Part shown: positions 7,977 through 15,406 of the stretch, piece by piece
Position numbering within the stretch: the stretch's first letter is position 1
Layout: every line of letters starts with the position of its first letter
Assembly: GCF_031179145.1 (NCBI RefSeq)
Contig: NZ_JAPSIB010000009.1
Location: 62,001-126,000, forward strand
Length of the DNA: 64,000 nucleotides
Source: Brevibacterium sp.
GTDB lineage: Bacteria; Actinomycetota; Actinomycetes; Actinomycetales; Brevibacteriaceae
Reading direction: 5' to 3'
Translations under genes and position numbers: made by a program
Notes under the pieces: generated by a model
The model's database searches: none
Seen by the model: only the letters and a program-made list of their open reading frames with translations
What the model was told of the DNA's origin: nothing

Positions 7977-9115
7977 TACTTCCCTTTCTCATTGGGGACG
8001 GCACCGGCGGCGGGACACTTCGGCAGAGCCGAGGTGTTGCCGGCGGCGAATTGCTCCACGGCGTTCTGCGCGTCATCGAGTGTGTCGATGCGCGCGACCG
8101 TGATCTTCGACTGGTCGGCGGCTTCCATGACCTCTGCGCAGTTGTCGGCAGGGGACAGGAACAGTGTCGCGCCTTCGGCAGTGGCTGCCGCTACTTTCTG
8201 TCGAGCCCCGCCGATGGGGCTGACGGTGCCGGCGGGGTCGATCTCCCCCGTGCCGGCCACGTGCTTGCCACCCGTCATCGCACCGGGTGTGAGTTCGTCG
8301 ACGATCGCCAGGGCGAACATCGTTCCGGCGGACGGACCGCCGATGCCGTCGACGTTGAAGCCGACGTCAACGGGGAACTCGAAGTCCTGCCGCATCTGGA
8401 TGCCGATCGCCTTCTGACCGCTGACGATGTCGGGGGTCAGCGACACGGTCTTCTCCTCGCCGTCACGGGCGATGATCAGGTCGACGGAGTCCGAGGACTG
8501 CACTGTCTCGCTCATCACCTGAGCGGCGTTCGGGTCGTCGGCCAGTCTCGTCCCATTCACGCTCACGATGCGGTCGCCTCGGCGGAGTTCGCCTTGGGCG
8601 GGCGAGTCGGGGACCACCTCGTCGACGAGGAGGCTGACCGTGTATCTGCGGTCGAGCTGCGTCATCGCCGCGGCCACGGCGACATCCTGGCTCGACGACA
8701 TCTCATGCGCATTGGATTCGGCGACCTCTTCGCGTGTCGTGTCCAGCGGGTAGTAGGCCTCGGTGGGAACGACGGTCTCCTTCTCACCGATGAGCGCACC
8801 CAGTGCCTGGGAGGCGAAGGTGTCGCGTCCAGGTCCACCGCTGACGGCGACCGTGAGCATGTCGAGGCGACCGCCTGTCGGGTAGGTCTTGGCGCCGGAG
8901 ATCGAGAGCATCGGTTTGCCCCGGTACTCGCCGAGGGTGTTGAACACCGGCCCGGGCAGCTGCAGCATGTAGGGCACAGGGAGCACGAGCGCTGCGGCGA
9001 TGAGAACGTAGGTCATGAACCCGGACACCGCGCTCAGACGGGGGGACCGCCGACGGATTTCACCGCGTGGGGGATCTGCGGACGCTGGCACGGCCCGAGG
9101 GGCATTCACTGTCAT
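7976..9115 (-). CDS. PDZ-domain, Lon-like S16 membrane protease (YlbL/Rv3194c type)
   Basis: The 379-residue protein has one N-terminal membrane helix (about residues 26-48), a PDZ domain (SPAQGELRRGDRIVSVNG), and a C-terminal Lon-type protease domain. The catalytic dyad is visible: Ser in GGPSAGTMFAL and Lys in GGARQKVAAA, with the linking GTGEIDPAGTVSPIGG. B. subtilis YlbL is the studied relative, a membrane-anchored protease. I start at ATG 9115 because AAAGGA precedes it by four bases; an in-frame GTG at 9133 would add six residues. It leads a two-gene operon with UPF0182. Confidence 0.92.
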   Translation of the reverse strand: MTVNAPRAVPASADPPRGEIRRRSPRLSAVSGFMTYVLIAAALVLPVPYMLQLPGPVFNTLGEYRGKPMLSISGAKTYPTGGRLDMLTVAVSGGPGRDTFASQALGALIGEKETVVPTEAYYPLDTTREEVAESNAHEMSSSQDVAVAAAMTQLDRRYTVSLLVDEVVPDSPAQGELRRGDRIVSVNGTRLADDPNAAQVMSETVQSSDSVDLIIARDGEEKTVSLTPDIVSGQKAIGIQMRQDFEFPVDVGFNVDGIGGPSAGTMFALAIVDELTPGAMTGGKHVAGTGEIDPAGTVSPIGGARQKVAAATAEGATLFLSPADNCAEVMEAADQSKITVARIDTLDDAQNAVEQFAAGNTSALPKCPAAGAVPNEKGK

Positions 9116-9142
9116 CGATTCCTTTCGCTGCACCGCCCCACC

Positions 9143-9223
9143 AGTCTAGTTGAAACGCCGAGGTGAGTTTCACAGGTGGCTTTCGCCCCGTGCGAACATC
9201 GGGCGAAAGCACGCCCAATTGGG
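9143..9223. promoter_or_regulatory. Divergent intergenic region with -10, hairpin and palindrome
   Basis: The minus strand has TAGACT at 9143-9148, giving a short leader for the PDZ gene. Toward the plus-strand gene lie a 10-bp stem (9179-9188 with 9201-9210) and the palindrome CCCAATTGGG (9214-9223). They are candidate operator elements between the PDZ and DUF2342 genes; no regulator is evident. Confidence 0.4.
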
Positions 9224-9284
9224 AAGATTCCCACATCTGCAGAGGTTAACGTGGAGGACAAACCGACCATGTGGGAGCCTTGAG

Positions 9285-10787
9285 ATGAGCGACGAGAACA
9301 ACAACGAGCAGAACCCGTTCGAGCAGATCTTCGGAATGCTCTTCGGCGCAGGTGGACCTGGCGCCGGTGGCGATGACGGCAAGTCCGGTGGCAAGGGCGC
9401 CGCAGGGTTCCCGCAGGGGTTCAACATCGATCCGGCGATGATGTCGACCATCATGAACCAGATGCAGGGTCTGTTCGGGCAGGGCGCGGACTCGAGCGCG
9501 CAGGCGAAGTCGATTGCACTCCGCCATGTGCCCAGTCCGGATCCGTCCGTCTCGGACGAGTCCGTCCGCGCGACCACCGATGCCTTCCGCCTGGCCGAGC
9601 TGTGGCTGGCCGAGGCCACCGAATTCTCCGTGGCGAACCGGTCGGCGCGCGCCCTGACGCGTGCGGACTGGGTCTCCGAGACGATACCGGGATGGCAGAA
9701 GTTCGTGCTCCCGATCAAGGAGAACATGTCGACCGCGCTCACCGAGACCCTGGAGACCCAGGTCCCGGCGGAGATGAAGAGCATCATGGCCGGTGCCTCG
9801 TCGATGTTCTCCTCGATGAGCGATTCGATGTTCGCCATGCAGATCGGCCAGGCCGTGGGGGCATTGTCCGAAAGCGTCCTCACCGGCACCGAGGTGGGTC
9901 TGCCTCTCCTCCCCGCTGACTCCGCCGTGCTCGTCGAGTCCAATCTGGAGAAGTTCGCCACGGATATCGGAGTCGACTCCTCCGAGGTCCGGATCTACCT
10001 CGCAGCTCAGGAACTCGCCCACCTGGCCCTGTTCGAGCGCGCCCCGTGGCTCGCCGCTCAGGTCGAGTCCGCCCTTGCCCGCTATGCCCAGGGGCTCAAG
10101 GTCGACACCTCGCAGATCGAGGAGATGGCGTCGTCGATCGACCCGAGCAACATCTCCGACCTCAGCGACAACATCCGGCAGGGCCTGTTCAACCCTCCCA
10201 CCACCGAGGAGCAGAAGAAGGCGCTGGCGACGCTGGAGAATCTGCTCGCCGTGATCGCCGGATGGGTCGACGTCGTCGTTCACTCCGCCTGCGCGCATCT
10301 GCCCGGACGCGATCAGATCAGGGAGGCCCTGCGCCGCCGTCGGGCCACCGCCGGACCCGCGGAGAAGACGTTCTCGACCCTCGTCGGCCTGCAGCTCAAC
10401 CCGCGCCGACTGCGCGACGCCGCCGCCCTGTTCGCCTACCTCGAGTCGCAGGGCGGGACCGATGCCCGCGACCAGGTCTTCTCCCACCCCGACCTGCTCC
10501 CGACGACGGAGGACCTCGACGACCCCCTGGGCTATGCCGAACGCCGCCACGCCGAATGGACTTCGGAGTCGACCCTCGACGAGGCTCTCAGTCGGATCCT
10601 CGCCGAGGGCCTTCCAGAGATCGAGGACCCTGCGAGCACCAATGAGGGCTCCAGCGGAACCGAGAGCCGCGACAAGGACTCCAGCGGAACCGAGAGCCGC
10701 GACGCCAAGAACAGTGACGCCGAGGGCAACGAGGACTCCGACGACGTCAGGGACTCCGACGCGGACGAGAAGCGCGACGAGAGCTGA
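9285..10787 (+). CDS. DUF2342 zincin-like protein (Rv3195 type)
   Basis: The 500-residue protein matches the actinobacterial DUF2342 family, sometimes annotated as zinc-dependent metalloprotease or F420-associated. Recognisable parts are the N-terminal NPFEQIFGMLF segment, an Asn/Gly/Met-rich linker, and the core with AAQELAHLALFERAPWL, where other members also carry an E-x-A-H zincin-like element. The last 60 residues are an acidic, Ser/Glu/Asp-rich tail with a DNA-level duplication. It is divergent from the PDZ-UPF0182 operon, as in mycobacteria. The Nudix gene starts immediately after its stop, so they are probably cotranscribed. Catalytic activity is inferred from the family and has not been shown here. 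Confidence 0.88.
   Translation: MSDENNNEQNPFEQIFGMLFGAGGPGAGGDDGKSGGKGAAGFPQGFNIDPAMMSTIMNQMQGLFGQGADSSAQAKSIALRHVPSPDPSVSDESVRATTDAFRLAELWLAEATEFSVANRSARALTRADWVSETIPGWQKFVLPIKENMSTALTETLETQVPAEMKSIMAGASSMFSSMSDSMFAMQIGQAVGALSESVLTGTEVGLPLLPADSAVLVESNLEKFATDIGVDSSEVRIYLAAQELAHLALFERAPWLAAQVESALARYAQGLKVDTSQIEEMASSIDPSNISDLSDNIRQGLFNPPTTEEQKKALATLENLLAVIAGWVDVVVHSACAHLPGRDQIREALRRRRATAGPAEKTFSTLVGLQLNPRRLRDAAALFAYLESQGGTDARDQVFSHPDLLPTTEDLDDPLGYAERRHAEWTSESTLDEALSRILAEGLPEIEDPASTNEGSSGTESRDKDSSGTESRDAKNSDAEGNEDSDDVRDSDADEKRDES
10649..10703 (+). repeat. 30-bp period direct repeat in the DUF2342 tail
   Basis: A 25-bp sequence (10649-10673) recurs exactly at 10679-10703. It encodes two copies of SSGTESRD in the acidic tail. 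Confidence 0.85.
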
Positions 10788-11432
10788 ATGGGCTCCGCAG
10801 CACTGAGCCTGGCCACTGCCCGCGCCGAGGTGGCTGCCGTCACCGACTCAGCTGCGGGCTCGGGAGCGGAGCCGGGTCCGCGCCCCGTCACGGACTCGGC
10901 CTCCGCTTTCGCCGCTGACTTCGAGGAACTGTTCGCCGCGGTCGGGTCTGCCGCCCTGTTCCGCGAAGGCGGCCCTGAGCACCTCACGGCCAGCTGCCTC
11001 GTCGTCGACCTCGACGCCGAGGCGGTTCTGCTCAACCACCACCGCAAGGCCGGTCTATGGGGCCAGTTCGGCGGCCACGTCGAGGCCAGGGATGACAGTC
11101 TGCGCTCCGCAGCCTGTCGAGAGGCGCTCGAGGAGAGCGGGCTGGTTTCCCTCTCCTGGTTCTCCCCCACCGCCGTCGACCTTCACGTCCATGACCTCTC
11201 TCAGGCATTCGGCCGGTGCTCTCGACACTTCGACGTCGTCTATGCCGCCGGGGCGTCGGTCGCCGAGACACCCGTCGTCTCCGCCGAATCCGTCGACGTG
11301 AAGTGGTTCCCGCTCACCAGCTTGCCCGCCGCCCTCATGCCCGACCTCGTGGTCAGGCTGCCTGAGCTCTATGCTGCCGCGTTCGTGGCCGCCGAACTCA
11401 GGTCCCCCGGCCGAACCTCTCCCCGGCACTGA
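10788..11432 (+). CDS. Nudix hydrolase
   Basis: The 214-residue protein has a poorly conserved N-terminal 50 residues and then a Nudix domain. The Nudix box reads GGHVEARDDSLRSAA followed by CREALEESGL: the conserved REALEES glutamates are present, with Asp in the position of the first Glu and one extra residue, as in the GD-S subgroup. Nudix enzymes hydrolyse nucleoside diphosphates linked to another moiety; the substrate cannot be told. The ATG directly follows the DUF2342 stop. Its last 35 bp overlap the 3' end of the convergent YgjP-like gene. Confidence 0.85.
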   Translation: MGSAALSLATARAEVAAVTDSAAGSGAEPGPRPVTDSASAFAADFEELFAAVGSAALFREGGPEHLTASCLVVDLDAEAVLLNHHRKAGLWGQFGGHVEARDDSLRSAACREALEESGLVSLSWFSPTAVDLHVHDLSQAFGRCSRHFDVVYAAGASVAETPVVSAESVDVKWFPLTSLPAALMPDLVVRLPELYAAAFVAAELRSPGRTSPRH

Positions 11433-11949
11433 ATCCGTCGAGGAACAGCTTGGCATCAGCCTGACGCGGATGCCGATCCGCCAACTGGTGGAACTCCTTC
11501 GAGTGTGGGCCGATCTGCAGATGTGCGAGCTCATGGACGATGACCGTCTCCAGCACCCAGCGCGGCACCGCCTGCAGCCGATGGGAGACCCTGATGTCGC
11601 CTGTCGACGTGGTCGTCGACGCCCACCGGCTGACATTCTGGTTCGACACCCAGCGGATCGAGTTCGCCCGCAGGCGCCCCGCGAAGTAGCGTCGGCTCAT
11701 CTCATCGGCAAGCTCTTCGAGGTCCGCGGCCGAGGAATGGTCCTTGGCACTGAGGCGATTGAACAAGTCGGTGAGGGAGCGAATGTTCTGCTCCACGCTG
11801 TAGCGCACCGGAGTGCTCAGCACGTACGTATCGATCTCCTTCGAGACGGCGATCGTCTTCTTCCGTCTCGCCGAGCGCCGGACTTCGATCTCTCCGCGGG
11901 TGATGGCCCGGAGGACGGCCTCTTCGGTCCATCGTGGTCTGTCTGCCAT
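11398..11949 (-). CDS. YgjP-like (DUF45) metallopeptidase
   Basis: The 183-residue protein contains the zincin signature VIVHELAHLQIGPHSKEF: HELAH supplies two metal-binding histidines and the catalytic Glu, and the following H-x-F-H region supplies a third ligand. An upstream RRKKTIAVS segment and VSNQNVSRWAS-like motif fit the DUF45/YgjP family. No signal peptide is seen, so it is cytosolic. The start at 11949 (MADRPRW) gives the normal family length; the open frame upstream is GC-driven. A related gene is often found next to uvrD2-like helicases in Micrococcales. Confidence 0.85.
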   Translation of the reverse strand: MADRPRWTEEAVLRAITRGEIEVRRSARRKKTIAVSKEIDTYVLSTPVRYSVEQNIRSLTDLFNRLSAKDHSSAADLEELADEMSRRYFAGRLRANSIRWVSNQNVSRWASTTTSTGDIRVSHRLQAVPRWVLETVIVHELAHLQIGPHSKEFHQLADRHPRQADAKLFLDGFSAGERFGRGT

Positions 11950-12197
11950 TGCCCAATCATAGGAAATCTCGGCGCCGGACGGGTCAAACGTATTACTTGT
12001 GAGTTTCCTGAGCATCTTTCCGGGTGTCCACGTCCGGACCGTCCACAGCCGGACACGTGCTCCGGGAACACGGATCGCCGGATGACCCCGTCCGTCGCGG
12101 CGGCGCTCACAGCCGACCCTGTCTCCCCTCCACAATTCGTCCACAGTTATCCACCGCTTATCCACAGCCGTTGCACCGTCCCGGCTCTGGCCCGGCA

Positions 12198-12226
12198 TTG
12201 ACGGGCCAACGCAAGCAGAATAGGTT
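12198..12226 (+). promoter_or_regulatory. Sigma-A-like promoter
   Basis: TTGACG and TAGGTT are 17 nt apart, the best conventional promoter in the window. The predicted start is near 12233, over 200 nt upstream of the next gene, and just ahead of a structured, terminated segment. Confidence 0.6.
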
Positions 12227-12232
12227 CTATTG

Positions 12233-12355
12233 TGTCCCCGGAAAACCCGGTGATGCGTGCGGAAGGGGAAGCCGCACGAGTCATTCGCGAGCGCCTGGGG
12301 AATCAGCGATTGAGGGCGATCGGCACTGCGGTGTCGATCCGCCCTCAATCGTTTT
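12233..12355 (+). ncRNA. Candidate short structured RNA or attenuated leader
   Basis: Downstream of the promoter, CGTGCGG (12256-12262) pairs with CCGCACG (12272-12278) around the purine loop AAGGGGAAG. A second, long stem pairs 12307-12326 with 12331-12351 (one bulge, one G-U) and is followed by TTTT, like an intrinsic terminator. The transcript would be about 120 nt. It could be a small RNA or an attenuated leader for the gene at 12450. In M. tuberculosis a whiB7 gene with an attenuated leader lies in this neighbourhood, but no WhiB protein is encoded here. Confidence 0.42.
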
Positions 12356-12449
12356 CCACAGATTTGTCCACAGGCCGACGGACGCTCTGGCGAGCAGCGC
12401 GGACTTTCACTACTGTGAGGGTTCGGGTCGTTCGAGGCGAGGTGGCGAG

Positions 12450-13349
12450 ATGTACAGGATCTATCCCAATGTGCCCATCACATGGAGGTCGGCGTCCTGC
12501 ATCCAATTCGGGGTCGACGATCCGGTTCTCATCGACGGCCTGCTGCCCGGCGATGTCGCATTGCTCGAGGAGCTGCGGCTGGGTCTCGGCTCCGCTCAAT
12601 ACCATTCCCGAGCACAGGATCTCGGCGTCGATCTCAGCCGGGCGAGCTCCCTCATCGCACTGCTCGTCGAGGCGGGAGTGATGATCCAGGACTCCGATGC
12701 CGGTGCCCTCGGCGGCAGTTCGCACCAGTTCGCCGCAGCCCACCTCTTCGGTTCGTCTCCCGACCGCACGGCCGCGCTGCTCGCGGCACGGCCGGTCATG
12801 GTGATCGGTCCGCTGCGCACTCTCGTCGAACAGCATCTGAGCGCTGCGGGCTTCGTCATCGCCGCCGGCAGCCGCGTCGATGAGCTCGAACTGTTCCGCT
12901 CCCCCATCGTCATCACCACTTCCTACCTCGTGCCCGATGTCCATACCGCCACCTGGCTGACCGATCGGGAAGTCTCCTCCCTCGACATCGTCGCCGGGGA
13001 GTCCTCAGTCGAGGTCTCCGGCCTGGTCCGCCCGGGCGTGACAGGGTGCACCGTGTGCGCGTGCCTGCGCCTCAAAGATGCCGACGCCGACTGGTTCGAG
13101 CAGTATTCGCGCATCCGGGAACTGCCCTCACGCGCGGAACTCGCCGATCCCCTGTCCCGCCCGCTGGCAGCGGCGCATGCCGTCACAGCCCTGCGGCAGT
13201 CGCTGCTGGATCCCGAGACCCCTGCCGTGCGCCGCCGGATCAGCCTGACCTCGGGCCGCAGCGAGATCGAAGAGCTGCAGTTCCATCCCCGCTGCCATTG
13301 CCGCGTGCCTGTTCCGCATTTCGATCTGCTCGCTGAGCAGGCACAGTGA
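12450..13349 (+). CDS. Rv3196-like protein related to TOMM leader-binding/cyclodehydratase partner
   Basis: The 299-residue protein corresponds by position and motifs to M. tuberculosis Rv3196. It resembles the ThiF/E1-like partner used in thiazole/oxazole-modified peptide (TOMM) clusters. The N-terminal third looks like a winged-helix peptide-binding region (VLIDGLLPGDVALLEEL). The middle is Rossmann-like, and the C-terminal part has GCTVCACLRLKDAD and a final HPRCHC, equivalent to the GPCLRCLxLxxxD and HPxCGC cysteine motifs of that family. No precursor peptide, YcaO or dehydrogenase gene is nearby, so a TOMM role is unproven. ATG 12450 follows a GAGG-rich stretch. A possible local -10, TACTGT, lies at 12411. 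Confidence 0.7.
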   Translation: MYRIYPNVPITWRSASCIQFGVDDPVLIDGLLPGDVALLEELRLGLGSAQYHSRAQDLGVDLSRASSLIALLVEAGVMIQDSDAGALGGSSHQFAAAHLFGSSPDRTAALLAARPVMVIGPLRTLVEQHLSAAGFVIAAGSRVDELELFRSPIVITTSYLVPDVHTATWLTDREVSSLDIVAGESSVEVSGLVRPGVTGCTVCACLRLKDADADWFEQYSRIRELPSRAELADPLSRPLAAAHAVTALRQSLLDPETPAVRRRISLTSGRSEIEELQFHPRCHCRVPVPHFDLLAEQAQ

Positions 13350-13366
13350 CCTCAGGCACAGTGGCC

Positions 13367-15406
13367 TCAGTCGCTGAGCAGGCTGAGCAGTCCCTCACCG
13401 TAACGTTCGAGTTTCGTCGCCCCGATGCCCGGGATCTTCGCCAGGGTGGCCAGATCCCTCGGGCGCACCTCGGCGATGGCGGAGATCGAGGTGTCGGTGA
13501 GGACCAGATAGGGAGGCAGGCCCTGCTCCAATCCGACCCGTGCCCGCCACCGCCGCAGCCGGTCGAGGAGTTCGAGGTCGACGTCGGGCGGGCAGTCCGC
13601 ACACCGTCCCAGCGCCCGATCGACCTGGGACACGAGGACTCTGCCGCAGCCCCGGCACCGATTCATCGTCACCGTGCTCGCGGTCCGGCGGCTGTGCCCG
13701 GCCGACTTCTCGACCTGCCCGAGCTCGCTGAGGAACCGTGAGGGCTTGCGCGGCTTCTGCTTGGAGTCGTGCCGGGCCAGCGACCAGCTCATGCTCAACT
13801 CCCTGCCCGCACGGGTGATGGCGACGTAGAACAGCCGGCGCTCCTCGGCGATGGTCTGCGGAGTCTGGGCATAGCTGATCGGCAGCAGTCCCTCGCTCAG
13901 CCCCACGAGGTGAACGCTGTCCCATTCGAGGCCCTTCGCCGCGTGGAACGACGCGAGGGTGACGCCCTCGATGTCCGGAGCGAACTGATGTTCGGCACGA
14001 TCGGCGAGATCAGCGAGGAACACATCAAGGGGCACCGGCAGCTCCGAGGCCGACTGATGGGTCTCGGCGAGATCGACGAGGGCTTTGAGCGATTCCCATT
14101 TCTGTCGCGCGGCGCCCGCCCCCGGAGGATTGCGCGAGTAGCCCAACGACACGAGCACCTCGGCGACGACCTCCGGCAGCGGCCTGCCCGCCGAGGTGAC
14201 GCGTGCGGCTTTGAGCATGAGCACCGCCTCCTTGACCTCCTTCCGCGCGAAGAACCTCTCCCCTCCCCGCAGGACGTAGGGGATCCCCGCCTTCGTCAGC
14301 GCCTGCTCATAGGCGGGGCTCTGCCCGTTGGTGCGGAAGAGCACGGCGATATTGCGGGGTCTGCGACCGGCGTGGATCTCGGCGGCGATGGCTTTGACCA
14401 CACCGGCGGCTTCGGCCTCGTCGGTCGGATACTCGACCATCGCCGGAGCGCGTCCCGAGGGGTTGTCCGTCTGCAGGGTCAGCGCGGCCCTCGAAGTATG
14501 CCGCAGCAGGCTGTTGGCCGTGGCCACGATCGACTTCGAGGACCGGTAGTTGCGCACCAGCTGGATCGTCGTCGCCGTCGGCATCGCCTGGGTCATCGAC
14601 AGCAGCAGGGACGAGTCGGCGCCGGCGAACGAGTAGATGGTCTGCGCGGGGTCGCCGACCACGCAGAGATTGTCGCGCGGTCCCAGCCACCGGGAGAGGA
14701 GGTCGAACTGAAGCGGGGAGACGTCCTGGAACTCGTCGACGACGAAGTGCCGATACTGTTCGCGCACCTGCGCGGCGATGTCGGGGTATTCGGCGAGGAC
14801 GCCGTCGAGGACGAGGAGGACGTCTTCGAAGTCGAGCAGCCTCCCCCGCGTCTTCGCCTCGGAGTAGGCCTCGAAGATGCGCACCATGTCATCGACGCCC
14901 AGCTGTCCGGGCAGATCGCGGGACTGCGCTTTGATCGCATAGTCCTCGACGCCGAGGAGGGAGGCCGCTGCGTACTCGAGTTCGGCGGCGACGTCACGGT
15001 TCATCTCCCGGCTCGTCTCTATGCCGAGACTCTGGAGGACAGAGGCGATCACGCCCGTCTTGTTCTCGATGACCCGGGGGAAGTCGCCGCCTGCGAACCG
15101 GTCCCAGAAGAACCGCAGCTGCCGCAGCGCCGCGGAATGGAATGTCCGGGCCTGCACGGCGGGCACGCCGAGGGACCGCAGGCGGGAGCGCATCTCACCG
15201 GCCGCCTTCGCAGTGAAGGTGAGGGCGAGAACCTGATTGGCGGGAAAGACGCCGGTGGCGATTCCGTAGGCGATCCGATGGGTCATCGCTCGCGTCTTTC
15301 CGGTGCCGGCGCCGGCGAGCACGACAACCGGACTGGTGAAGTGGGTGGCGACCTCGCGCTGCTCGGCATCGAGAGCGTCGAGGAGAGCCTGCGCCTGTGC
15401 GCTCAC
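13367..15406 (-). CDS. uvrD2: UvrD2-type ATP-dependent DNA helicase with HRDC domain
   Basis: The 679-residue protein is a superfamily 1A 3'-5' helicase. Visible motifs are Walker A LAGAGTGKT (near residues 30-38), TFTAKAAGEM, DEFQDVSPLQ, GDPAQTIYSFAGAD, LVRNYRSS and VAITRAGREL. After the motor come four cysteines in CRGCGRVL and CADC, the tetracysteine module of UvrD2, and then an HRDC domain ending in IPGIGATKLERYG. M. tuberculosis UvrD2 (Rv3198c) has the same plan and unwinds DNA in repair. The GTG start overlaps the nudC stop (GTGA), so the two are coupled. An open frame extends upstream but has no family similarity. Confidence 0.93.
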   Translation of the reverse strand: MSAQAQALLDALDAEQREVATHFTSPVVVLAGAGTGKTRAMTHRIAYGIATGVFPANQVLALTFTAKAAGEMRSRLRSLGVPAVQARTFHSAALRQLRFFWDRFAGGDFPRVIENKTGVIASVLQSLGIETSREMNRDVAAELEYAAASLLGVEDYAIKAQSRDLPGQLGVDDMVRIFEAYSEAKTRGRLLDFEDVLLVLDGVLAEYPDIAAQVREQYRHFVVDEFQDVSPLQFDLLSRWLGPRDNLCVVGDPAQTIYSFAGADSSLLLSMTQAMPTATTIQLVRNYRSSKSIVATANSLLRHTSRAALTLQTDNPSGRAPAMVEYPTDEAEAAGVVKAIAAEIHAGRRPRNIAVLFRTNGQSPAYEQALTKAGIPYVLRGGERFFARKEVKEAVLMLKAARVTSAGRPLPEVVAEVLVSLGYSRNPPGAGAARQKWESLKALVDLAETHQSASELPVPLDVFLADLADRAEHQFAPDIEGVTLASFHAAKGLEWDSVHLVGLSEGLLPISYAQTPQTIAEERRLFYVAITRAGRELSMSWSLARHDSKQKPRKPSRFLSELGQVEKSAGHSRRTASTVTMNRCRGCGRVLVSQVDRALGRCADCPPDVDLELLDRLRRWRARVGLEQGLPPYLVLTDTSISAIAEVRPRDLATLAKIPGIGATKLERYGEGLLSLLSD

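Larger units (their letters stand above)
12147..12372 (+). promoter_or_regulatory. Cluster of DnaA-box-like sites
   Basis: Four same-direction 9-mers resemble TTWTNCACA: TTATCCACC at 12147-12155 (one mismatch), TTATCCACA at 12158-12166 (perfect), TTTTCCACA at 12352-12360 (perfect) and TTGTCCACA at 12364-12372 (one mismatch). They lie in the 500-bp gene-free stretch 11950-12449. No dnaA or dnaN is present, so this is not proposed as oriC. Confidence 0.55.

Noticed and set aside
12147-12372. Replication origin
   Set aside because: DnaA-like boxes are present, but there is no dnaA, dnaN, gyrase or AT-rich unwinding stretch nearby.
12232-12681. Plus-strand open frame of 149 codons covering the leader
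   Set aside because: It runs through the stem-loop into another frame of the Rv3196-like gene, and its composition is Arg/Ser-rich with no known similarity.
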